Source of the DNA: an uncultured Ignavibacteriales bacterium
GTDB lineage: Bacteria; Bacteroidota; Ignavibacteria; Ignavibacteriales; Ignavibacteriaceae
DNA length: 5,857 bases
Assembly: GCA_913053915.1 (NCBI GenBank)
Contig: CAJXGP010000153.1
Location: 1 to 5,857 of the forward strand
Reading direction: 5' to 3'
Below the pieces are notes generated by a model. The model ran no database searches. It had not been told where the DNA came from and saw only the letters and a program-made list of their open reading frames with translations. Of the stretch, positions 1 to 5,686 are shown piece by piece (position 1 is the first letter of the stretch; the number at the start of each line of letters is the position of its first letter). The position numbers were made by a program, and so were the translations under genes.

Positions 1-66
1 AAGCATATTCCGATAAAGTCTTTCCCTTCAAAATTCTAAAATTATTAATCAATCAAAATTATACAC

Positions 67-98
67 TTTTCTTAAACCGGAATTATTTTTTATCTTTA
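67..98 (+). promoter_or_regulatory. Candidate Bacteroidota-type promoter upstream of the PHP gene
   Basis: TTTT at 67-70, a 20-nt spacer, then TATCTTTA at 91-98. The Bacteroidota housekeeping consensus is TTTG, 19-21 nt, TAnnTTTG, so each box here departs at one position. Transcription would begin near 104 and leave a leader of about 19 nt before the ATG at 123. No Shine-Dalgarno stands out in that leader (only GAAAG at 111-115), which is usual for AT-rich Bacteroidota genes. The match is by eye in an AT-rich background. Confidence 0.4.
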
Positions 99-122
99 CA
101 CTAATCAAATGAAAGTAAATCA

Positions 123-1175
123 ATGTTTGAATATGTCGGTGCTCTACATATACATTCCAAGTTTTCGGATGGTTCCGGAGAGGTAGACGAAATTGCAAAA
201 TTTGCCGATGAGATAGGGCTGGATTTCATTATATTGACAGATCATAATACATTGAATGCATTACAAGAGGGTTACGAAGGTTGGTATGAAAATACATTGC
301 TATTGGTAGGATGTGAGATTAACGATAAAGAAAATAAAAATCATTACCTTGCTTTCGGCATTAAAGAAACGTATTCAACCAGGATATCCGCTAAAGATTA
401 TGTCGGAAAAATAAAAGAAGTCGGTGGAATAGGATTTTTAGCTCATCCGCATGAAAAAAGAACTCACATCAAGGAACACCCCCCTTATCCGTGGACAGAA
501 TGGGATACGGATGACTTCAACGGAATTGAAATTTGGAATCACATGTCGGAATGGATGGAAAATTTAACGGAAGAAAATAAATATCAGTCATTTCTTCACC
601 CGCTGAAATCTATTGTTGCACCTCAAGAGAAAACTTTGAAATTATGGGATGATTTGAATCTTAAGAGAAAGGTCGTTGGAATTGGTGGTATAGATGCACA
701 TGCACATAAATATAATTTGCTTGGCTTTTTTGAAGTTGAGATTTTTCCATATAAAGTTTTATTTAAATCAATCCGGACCCATCTCCTTGTTAATAAGGAA
801 ATAAAAAAGACAAAAAGCAAGAAGGGTTTAGAAGAAGCCAAGAAAATAATTTATAAAGCTCTGAAAAATGGAAGCTGTTTTTTTGCTAATGATTATCATG
901 CCGATTCAAATGGTTTTAGGTTTTTTGCAGAGTCAAAAAATAAAATATATAATATGGGTGAGGATATTGAAGAGGGAAATAGAGTCAAATTCAGTGTTAT
1001 GATTCCTGTTGAAAAAGCCGAAATCAGATTAATTCGAAACGGAAAATTAATTGATTCGGTGGAAGATCACGAAGCGCAATTTATCATCGATATTAACGGT
1101 GCTTTCAGGGTGGAGGTTTTTTCCCACGGTAAAGCTTGGATATATTCTAACCATATAAGAGTTGGACTTAAGTAA
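123..1175 (+). CDS. PHP-domain metallohydrolase, CehA/McbA-like
   Basis: A 350-residue probable metal-dependent phosphoesterase or hydrolase of the PHP superfamily. All the usual metal ligands are visible in order: HIHS (H9, H11) with D16, TDHN (D40, H41), E65 in GCEIND, H108 in LAHPHE, and D191/H193 in GGIDAHAH. After about residue 280 comes a small beta-rich domain that ends in KAWIYSNHIRV, close to the W-YSN-I-V ending typical of CehA/McbA-family proteins. The length fits this family, and it is much shorter than PHP polymerases and lacks a HisK-like layout. There is no signal peptide or membrane segment, so it is predicted cytoplasmic. The substrate cannot be read from sequence: family members cleave phosphoesters or, in CehA and McbA, carbamate esters such as carbaryl. 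The start at 123 puts the first metal motif at residue 9, normal for PHP proteins. It appears monocistronic, with non-coding DNA on both sides. Confidence 0.88.
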   Translation: MFEYVGALHIHSKFSDGSGEVDEIAKFADEIGLDFIILTDHNTLNALQEGYEGWYENTLLLVGCEINDKENKNHYLAFGIKETYSTRISAKDYVGKIKEVGGIGFLAHPHEKRTHIKEHPPYPWTEWDTDDFNGIEIWNHMSEWMENLTEENKYQSFLHPLKSIVAPQEKTLKLWDDLNLKRKVVGIGGIDAHAHKYNLLGFFEVEIFPYKVLFKSIRTHLLVNKEIKKTKSKKGLEEAKKIIYKALKNGSCFFANDYHADSNGFRFFAESKNKIYNMGEDIEEGNRVKFSVMIPVEKAEIRLIRNGKLIDSVEDHEAQFIIDINGAFRVEVFSHGKAWIYSNHIRVGLK

Positions 1176-1176
1176 C

Positions 1177-1200
1177 GATAAGAAATCTTAATCCTTTTTT
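1177..1200 (+). terminator. Weak candidate terminator after the PHP gene
   Basis: Just after the stop codon, GATAAGA pairs with TCTTAATC (about 1177-1193, with one bulge), followed by six T at 1195-1200. The stem is short and AT-only in its core with a tight loop, so the T-run is the better part of the evidence. TTAAG at 1168-1172 with CTTAA at 1187-1191 is an alternative pairing. Confidence 0.3.
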
Positions 1201-1249
1201 AAATGAGACATATTAAGAAGATCATTCCTAAGTTTTCGAATAGTGATTA

Positions 1250-1397
1250 TTAACCCTACTATGCAAGATAGCCATTCTGAAGAATGAGAAGGGAAAATTT
1301 TGTTTTTTAATTCGGGATTTTGCCCCAAAAACAAAAGGATTTTCACATTTTCTGGACGCTAAGAATGGTAAAAAACTAAGTTGTGTAATAGGGTTAA
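1250..1397. mobile_element. MITE-like palindromic element with TTAA ends
   Basis: A 148-bp imperfect long inverted repeat. The 17 outermost bases (1250-1266) match the reverse complement of 1381-1397 at 14 positions, starting TTAACCCTA on both sides. Moving inward, CCATTCT (1272-1278) pairs with AGAATGG (1362-1368), and TTTTGTTTTT (1298-1307) pairs perfectly with AAAAACAAAA (1327-1336). The apex has GGG (1314-1316) facing CCC (1323-1325). The outermost TTAA could be a duplicated target site or part of the repeat itself. It encodes no transposase, so any mobility would need one in trans. A decayed insertion sequence or a genome-specific intergenic palindrome are alternatives. The paired arms are visible in the sequence; mobility is an inference. 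Confidence 0.5.
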
Positions 1398-1531
1398 CAT
1401 TAATCAAAGCTTTTACAAAGGAAAAACACTTTATTAGTGAACTTGTAAAATATTCAGTAAAATTTCTTGCTGATTCATACTTTTACTATTTTGTAAAGTT
1501 AATTATTTTGTTTTTAGTTTAAAATCGAGCT

Positions 1532-1605
1532 GCGCCTATAGTTCAATTGGATAGAATGCCGGATTCCGGTTCCGGAGGTTGAAGGTTCAAGTCCTTCTAG
1601 GCGCA
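1532..1605 (+). tRNA. tRNA-Arg (anticodon CCG)
   Basis: The full cloverleaf can be drawn by hand. The acceptor stem GCGCCTA (1532-1538) pairs with TAGGCGC (1598-1604), with discriminator A1605. The D arm is 1541-1557 (GTTC/GAAT). The anticodon stem CCGGA (1559-1563) pairs with TCCGG (1571-1575) around loop TTCCGGT, giving anticodon CCG at 1566-1568 after U33 and with G at position 37. The variable loop is five bases. The T stem GAAGG/CCTTC encloses TTCAAGT. CCA is not encoded. This tRNA reads the CGG arginine codon, which is uncommon in such an AT-rich genome. Six T at 1609-1614 follow directly and probably end transcription. Confidence 0.96.
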
Positions 1606-2022
1606 CAATTTTTTCTCAAATTCTCTCTTTAAAAAACAATACATTAAATCATTAGATGAAATTTCGAAGTCTTAATGCCCAAAATTCATATTATCACATG
1701 ATAATTATAAATTTATGGAATAATAAACCTTGGATTAAATAATATAAAAATAAACGAATAAAATTAACCTTGAATTGTTACTGAAAAAAATTGACGATTA
1801 AATAATTATATATTAAATTTATATTCCTTTAATATAGTTTCAAGATTATCTTAATCGTAACTACATTTTATATGATTATAAATGGGGCGTATTTAAAAGG
1901 TCATTTTCAAGTTATTAAATTGTAAATATTAACTGAAGCCATAGTTATTTCGCGATAGGAATACCTTTTTAAACGAACTCATAAATTAAATTAGAAATAT
2001 ATTTATAAAAAAGGCAGATTTT
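1606..2022. other. Very AT-rich spacer upstream of the TPR gene
   Basis: A 417-base stretch without a plausible gene on either strand; stops are frequent in every frame. It contains the T-run after the tRNA (1609-1614), a 16-nt near-palindrome ATTATCA-CA-TGATAAT at 1690-1705 that could be an operator, a nested hairpin at 1794-1858, and the leader of the TPR gene. Two partial copies of AACCTTG-ATT (near 1727 and 1766) are too short to call repeats. I found no convincing pair of promoter boxes for the downstream gene. Confidence 0.6.
1794..1858. repeat. Nested AT-rich hairpin (65 nt)
   Basis: The outer arms are ACGATTAA at 1794-1801 and TTAATCGT at 1851-1858. They extend inward to about 13 paired bases per side with a single-base bulge (ATAAT against ATTAT). 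Inside lies a second perfect 9-bp stem, TATATTAAA (1809-1817) with TTTAATATA (1828-1836), around a 10-nt loop. The arms are almost entirely A/T, so some pairing is expected by chance, but two stems nested on one axis is more than background. It could be a structured leader, a small intergenic repeat, or nothing functional. Confidence 0.35.
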
Positions 2023-2709
2023 ATGTTAGCAAAAAAGAAAAAACTCTCTCGTAAAAAAATTAAAGAGGATAAATTAGTATCATTATATTATAAATCTTAT
2101 AATTATTTTTATGACAATAAAGCGAAACTTATTGGCTATGGAATAGGTATCCTGATAGTTGCCGCTGCGGTTGTATTCTACATAAACTACCGTGTTGCAG
2201 ACAATCAAACTGCCGGGGTAGAGCTTTCACAAATGATGAATTATTATGATAACGGCTCATATTTGGAAGCAATAGAAGGCAAAGTAGGCACAAATATTGT
2301 CGGTCTGAAAAAAATTGTTGAAAAATACGGTAGTACCGAAAAGGGTGAAATTGCAAAAATATATTTAGCAAATTCATACAATCGTTTAGGTGAATATGAT
2401 GAGGCGTTAAAGTATTATGAGGATTACGATGGGGATACAGACATGTATAAGGCTACGGCATTGGCTGGTGAAGCCGGTATTTATGCAGGCAAAAAACAGT
2501 ATCTTAAAGCTGCTAATCTTTACAAAGAAGCAGCTTCTGTAACAAAATATAATGTTTTGAATCCTGATTATCTAATGCAGGCAGGTATCAATTATTTAGC
2601 CGTTAATCTTATTAAAGAAGCAAAACAGGCATTTCAAAAAATAAGGGAAGATTATCATAGTTCGTCTGCAGCTAGAAATTTAACTCAATACTTAGCTCTG
2701 TTAGATTAA
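2023..2709 (+). CDS. Single-pass membrane protein with TPR-like repeats
   Basis: A 228-residue protein with a strongly basic N-terminal segment (KKKKLSRKKIK, residues 4-14), one predicted transmembrane helix at about residues 36-56 (IGYGIGILIVAAAVVFYINY), and a helical remainder. By the positive-inside rule the N-terminus is cytoplasmic and the bulk lies in the periplasm. The helical part has TPR-like pairs at about 105-138 (AKIYLANSYNRLGEYDEALKYY), 143-172 (GEAGIYAGKKQYLKAANLYKEA) and 183-212 (LMQAGINYLAVNLIKEAKQAF). The layout of a basic tail, one helix and periplasmic TPRs resembles YfgM-type proteins, which associate with the SecYEG translocon, but similarity at this level does not prove that role. 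AAGG at 2011-2014 lies eight bases before the ATG and supports this start. The next gene begins 44 bases downstream and may share its transcript. The specific function is unknown. Confidence 0.85.
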   Translation: MLAKKKKLSRKKIKEDKLVSLYYKSYNYFYDNKAKLIGYGIGILIVAAAVVFYINYRVADNQTAGVELSQMMNYYDNGSYLEAIEGKVGTNIVGLKKIVEKYGSTEKGEIAKIYLANSYNRLGEYDEALKYYEDYDGDTDMYKATALAGEAGIYAGKKQYLKAANLYKEAASVTKYNVLNPDYLMQAGINYLAVNLIKEAKQAFQKIREDYHSSSAARNLTQYLALLD

Positions 2710-2741
2710 AATTCGGAGCTGGTTTTCATTTAACACAAAAA

Positions 2742-2747
2742 AAGGAG
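2742..2747 (+). promoter_or_regulatory. Strong Shine-Dalgarno site (AAGGAG)
   Basis: A near-perfect anti-16S match with six bases to the ATG at 2754. It is the only strong ribosome binding site in the window and fixes the start of the secreted protein just ahead of its signal peptide. Confidence 0.8.
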
Positions 2748-2753
2748 TACAAT

Positions 2754-4598
2754 ATGAAGAAACTTCTATTGTTTTTAACTTCCGTAGTCGTTTTAGGATC
2801 ATTTTCCTACGCTCAAGTAAAAATTGTTGCCGCATATAATTATCCACCCAAGGATAGTATCCTTGCAGGTTTAAAAAGTATCCGCGGAGTAAATTATGCC
2901 GCCAACCCATTTGGCGACGGGACTCCTGCAATTGTTGCAACAAATTATTATGACAAAGGACATGTTAACGTGTTTATTCCTATTGGAGATGATTCTTTGC
3001 AACTAGTATGGACATCACCGACAGTTAGCGCTTTTGGTGGCGGTTCAACACCACGATATGCTATTTTTGGTGATTTAGACAACGATGGTAGAGTCGAAGT
3101 TATTTATCAAAGCAGCGGTAATGGTATCTTTATTTACGAATGGGATGGTGTTAAAGGTTCTTATAATTTTGGCACCAAGCCTTCACAAGTTATTGATAAA
3201 AATACTGCTCCCGGTATGAAAAATCTTGGCGGTAATGTTGAGTATATGGAAAGTGAGGATGTCGACGGAGATGGTCAAAACGAATTATTAGTGGCTTATA
3301 ATTCTTCGCCAAGTCCTACGAATGATGTTTATTACATTATTAGCGCTGTCGGTACCTGGAGTACCAATAACCCCGGATTTTCTTCATTTAAGATTGAATA
3401 TGAAGGTATTAGGGGTGAATTGGGAAAATGGGGACTATCAGGCGGAACTCCTTATGCTATGATAGCAGCAGATTTTCTCGGGAATAAGAAAAAGGAAATC
3501 TTGATAACTAACTGGAATCATAAAAACGTTACGATTTTAACTCCTACTGCTCCCAATACTTATAAATTAGCCGATACTACCAATGGTAAACAAAATTATA
3601 AACTCGGTGGAATTTATGATGATGTTGCCCTGTTCGGCGGTATGGCTTTCGATGTTGACGGTGATGGTAGACAAGAGGTCTATTTACCAAATTATACATA
3701 TATGAAAAATGCAAACGGAATTTATCCTACTACCGGGCATGTAGATATGATTTATTATAGCCCCGGTCAAAATACAAATCAGATTGACTCTTCCAATGTT
3801 TTTGTGATTGATTTTTCTCATTTAATTCCTAACGGTTATCCATTATTTGGATATGGTTACGGTGATATAGATGGAAACGGAAAACCTAATTTATATTTCT
3901 CTAGTGCCTATCCTTATAATATTGTTACTGCAGAGTTTCAAGGTGGTGATAAAACCAATCCTAACAATTGGAAATTAAGCGTCCTTTATCCGGGAGATTC
4001 CACTATTATTTCTTCTATTACCATTAAAGATTCCGCCGGTACCAGCGATACTACAAAATATATTAATAGAGCATTTGCTTCAAAAATTTACGATCATTAT
4101 ACCGACCTCTTCAAAACCGGGCATGAAGATATGATCTTGCCTTATCAGTCGATAAATGACAGTATTGCTGTTACCACGCTTAAGTGGAATTCTTCAAAGA
4201 GCGTATATGATACAACCGTTATGAAATTATTAAATCCTAAAAGATGGGGATTGAGAGTTCTTCAAGGTAGCGCTATTACCGGTATAAGCGTAAAGGATAT
4301 AAAAATTATAACTCCTCGAGATTTTATGCTTTATCAGAATTATCCCAATCCTTTTAATCCATCCACGAACATTCGTTTCAATTTACCTGTTAAGAGTAAT
4401 ATTACTCTAAATATTTATGATGTACTAGGCAACAAAGTAGCTACTTTGATTAATGACCGCGTATACCGTAAAGGAAGTTATCAGGTTACATGGGATGGAA
4501 GAAACAGTAACGGTATTAAAGTTGCCAGCGGCGCTTACATATATAGATTAAAATTCGGGAACTTTTCCAAATCTAAAAAAATGATTTTACTTAAATAA
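2754..4598 (+). CDS. Secreted VCBS/FG-GAP repeat protein with T9SS type A sorting domain
   Basis: A 614-residue exported protein. Residues 1-20 form a classic Sec signal peptide (MKKLLLFLTSVVVLGSFSYA, then Q21). The body carries calcium-loop motifs of the VCBS/FG-GAP kind: DLDNDGRVEV (107-116), DVDGDGQNEL (169-178), DVDGDGRQEV (300-309) and DIDGNGKPNL (371-380), plus a degenerate ADFLGNKKKEIL (239-250). Such repeats usually build a beta-propeller whose loops bind Ca2+. Residues from about 525 to the end form the T9SS C-terminal sorting domain: YQNYPNPFNPSTNIRF, IYDVLGNKVATL, then GAYIYRLKFGNFSKSKKMILLK. In this family the domain directs passage through the outer-membrane type IX translocon, followed by removal and surface attachment or release. 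No enzymatic motif is visible, so adhesion, binding or a structural role is more likely than catalysis, but this is inferred. A strong Shine-Dalgarno precedes the gene, which fits high expression. Confidence 0.92.
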   Translation: MKKLLLFLTSVVVLGSFSYAQVKIVAAYNYPPKDSILAGLKSIRGVNYAANPFGDGTPAIVATNYYDKGHVNVFIPIGDDSLQLVWTSPTVSAFGGGSTPRYAIFGDLDNDGRVEVIYQSSGNGIFIYEWDGVKGSYNFGTKPSQVIDKNTAPGMKNLGGNVEYMESEDVDGDGQNELLVAYNSSPSPTNDVYYIISAVGTWSTNNPGFSSFKIEYEGIRGELGKWGLSGGTPYAMIAADFLGNKKKEILITNWNHKNVTILTPTAPNTYKLADTTNGKQNYKLGGIYDDVALFGGMAFDVDGDGRQEVYLPNYTYMKNANGIYPTTGHVDMIYYSPGQNTNQIDSSNVFVIDFSHLIPNGYPLFGYGYGDIDGNGKPNLYFSSAYPYNIVTAEFQGGDKTNPNNWKLSVLYPGDSTIISSITIKDSAGTSDTTKYINRAFASKIYDHYTDLFKTGHEDMILPYQSINDSIAVTTLKWNSSKSVYDTTVMKLLNPKRWGLRVLQGSAITGISVKDIKIITPRDFMLYQNYPNPFNPSTNIRFNLPVKSNITLNIYDVLGNKVATLINDRVYRKGSYQVTWDGRNSNGIKVASGAYIYRLKFGNFSKSKKMILLK

Positions 4599-4624
4599 GT
4601 GTTAAGCAAAACTGGGACTATTCT

Positions 4625-4668
4625 AATTGGGTGCGACGGAGTGTTGCGAACTCCGTCAACTCCCAATT
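4625..4668. repeat. GC-rich two-stem hairpin, REP-like or terminator
   Basis: The outer stem is AATTGGG (4625-4631) with CCCAATT (4662-4668). A 3x4 internal loop separates it from the perfect 8-bp inner stem GACGGAGT (4635-4642) with ACTCCGTC (4650-4657), which closes a 7-nt loop GTTGCGA. The 4629-4664 core is well over half G+C, whereas the flanks are AT-rich. It sits 27 bases after the stop of the secreted protein, where a terminator would be expected, but no T-run follows it directly on either strand; the nearest is T7 at 4706-4712. The structure and composition suit a REP-type intergenic palindrome, which may also slow transcription or stabilise the upstream mRNA. Confidence 0.7.
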
Positions 4669-4717
4669 GTGGTAAGACTTTACATCAGCGCAGCAAGAAG
4701 CCACATTTTTTTATTAT

Positions 4718-5428
4718 ATGCAAAATCAGATAAAACAAATAAATTTACTTTTAATTGAAAAATTTAACATTCCGCCACGTCCTGAGATACCGCCTGATCC
4801 GGTTGATTTGTTAATTGCAACCATACTTTCTCAAAATACGAACGATAAAAATTCATATAGAGCATTTCAAAATCTTAAATCCGAATATAAATCATGGGAA
4901 GAAGTCGCTCGGCTTTCACGTTCGGCAATAGAAAAATATATTAAAACTGCAGGGTTAGGCAAACAAAAATCTAAAGCTATAAAATCATTTCTTTCTTTTA
5001 TGATGGAACAAAAAGGCAGTATTTCATTGGATTATTTAAAGAAAGAAAGTAATGAAAAGGTTATTGAAGAATTAACCCGGTTTAACGGCATCGGCGTAAA
5101 AACCGCCGGTTGTGTTTTACTTTTCTCTTTAAGAAGAAATATATGCCCGGTAGATACTCATGTTTATAGAATTCTAAATAGAGTCGGTTTACTGAAAACA
5201 ACTTCACCCGCAAAAACATTTGAAAAACTTAATACTAATTTTCCTGAAAATATTGCTCATTCATTTCATACAAACTTAATTCGACTCGGTAGGGAAATAT
5301 GTAAACCTTCAAAACCGCATTGTCTACAATGTCCATTGTTGGAAATATGTAATTATGAAAATAAAAATTTAATAAAACCTAAATCAAATAAAATAAATTC
5401 ATTTATGTTGCTGGATAATGTGAAATAA
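4718..5428 (+). CDS. nth: Endonuclease III, DNA glycosylase/AP lyase
   Basis: A 236-residue bifunctional DNA glycosylase that removes oxidised pyrimidines and cleaves at the abasic site in base excision repair. The helix-hairpin-helix motif FNGIGVKTAG (122-131) contains the catalytic lysine K128 (K120 in E. coli). The catalytic aspartate is D146 in CPVDTHVYR (D138 in E. coli). The [4Fe-4S] ligands C195, C202, C205 and C211 have the exact C-x6-C-x2-C-x5-C spacing. The LLIATILSQNTND segment (31-43) matches the family's N-terminal damage-recognition region. The protein is about 25 residues longer than the 211-residue E. coli enzyme, mostly because of a lysine- and asparagine-rich tail after the cluster. 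The leader has only a weak purine stretch (AGCAAGAAG at 4692-4700) as a ribosome site and includes a T7 run ending five bases before the ATG. It is separated from the upstream gene by 119 bases holding a strong hairpin, so it is probably transcribed independently. Confidence 0.93.
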   Translation: MQNQIKQINLLLIEKFNIPPRPEIPPDPVDLLIATILSQNTNDKNSYRAFQNLKSEYKSWEEVARLSRSAIEKYIKTAGLGKQKSKAIKSFLSFMMEQKGSISLDYLKKESNEKVIEELTRFNGIGVKTAGCVLLFSLRRNICPVDTHVYRILNRVGLLKTTSPAKTFEKLNTNFPENIAHSFHTNLIRLGREICKPSKPHCLQCPLLEICNYENKNLIKPKSNKINSFMLLDNVK

Positions 5429-5519
5429 ATAAATTCAAGAATAAATATATTGAATTGAAAGTAAATCTCATTTGCACTTATCATTTGGAAACTATATATT
5501 ATTAATCACAAATATAGTG

Positions 5520-5581
5520 GACACAGTTATCATTTGAGAATTTTTTAGCAATATTTTGCTCAATATTATAGATAATGTGTC
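5520..5581. repeat. Nested hairpin in the spacer upstream of the rsgA-like gene
   Basis: The outer arms GACACA-G-TTATC (5520-5531) and GATAATGTGTC (5571-5581) pair over 11 bases with one bulged G. Within them AGCAA (5547-5551) and TTGCT (5556-5560) form a perfect 5-bp stem around TATT. The 10-mer TTATCATTTG in the left arm (5527-5536) also occurs at 5478-5487, 49 bases upstream. It could be a leader structure or a decayed intergenic repeat. Confidence 0.35.
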
Positions 5582-5626
5582 GTTTATAGGTAAAAAACAA
5601 CCGCTTATAGAAAAAATATTGTTAAA

Positions 5627-5658
5627 TTTGGTTCACAATTACAATGAGCGTATTTTTA
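5627..5658 (+). promoter_or_regulatory. Candidate Bacteroidota-type promoter for the rsgA-like gene
   Basis: TTTG at 5627-5630, a 20-nt spacer, and TATTTTTA at 5651-5658. The upstream box is exact and the downstream box misses only the final G of TAnnTTTG. Transcription would start near 5664, about 23 bases before the ATG at 5687. Confidence 0.4.
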
Positions 5659-5686
5659 TATTCAATTTTAAACTATTCAAGTATAA

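Larger units (their letters stand above)
1176..1531. other. Non-coding spacer between the PHP gene and tRNA-Arg
   Basis: A 356-base stretch without a recognisable gene. It holds the weak terminator just after the PHP stop codon, the MITE-like palindrome at 1250-1397, and AT-rich DNA leading into the tRNA. TTATTTTG at 1503-1510 matches the TAnnTTTG box at seven of eight positions and could belong to the tRNA promoter, but no convincing upstream box accompanies it. A stop-free frame runs from 1247 to the TAA at 1520-1522 (91 codons) but lacks an ATG, GTG or TTG near its beginning and I do not recognise its translation. Confidence 0.6.

Noticed and set aside
1..61. A divergent gene starting at the CAT at 4-6, with a reverse-strand TAATTTTG box at 61-54
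   Set aside because: Only two codons would be inside the window, and no matching upstream TTTG box is present at the expected distance.
3..104. Stop-free + strand frame at the left edge as the tail of an upstream gene
   Set aside because: The roughly 30 residues are AT-driven and match nothing recognisable; a C-terminal fragment cannot be excluded but is not supported.
109..201. Upstream ATG at 109, out of frame with the PHP gene, as a leader peptide
   Set aside because: It would start about five bases from the inferred transcription start, has no ribosome site, and its translation has no regulatory codon pattern.
623..841. 72-codon reverse-strand frame inside the PHP gene
   Set aside because: It lies wholly within a well-supported gene, and its translation has no recognisable domain.
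1532..1605. The tRNA as an attachment site for an integrated element
   Set aside because: No integrase gene and no second copy of the tRNA 3' end are in the window; the nearby palindrome ends 134 bases before the tRNA and does not use it.
1998..2005. TATATTTA as a promoter box for the TPR gene
   Set aside because: Transcription would start at the ribosome binding site itself, and no TTTG-like box lies 19-21 bases upstream.
2129..2377. 82-codon reverse-strand frame inside the TPR gene
   Set aside because: It is opposite a coherent membrane/TPR protein and shows no protein features of its own.
2701..2943. 80-codon reverse-strand frame over the start of the secreted protein
   Set aside because: It would run through the signal peptide and strong ribosome site of the opposite-strand gene, and its sequence is unremarkable.
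5432..5456. AATTCAA/TTGAATT hairpin as a terminator after nth
   Set aside because: The stem is seven AT-rich pairs and is followed by GAAAG rather than a T-run.
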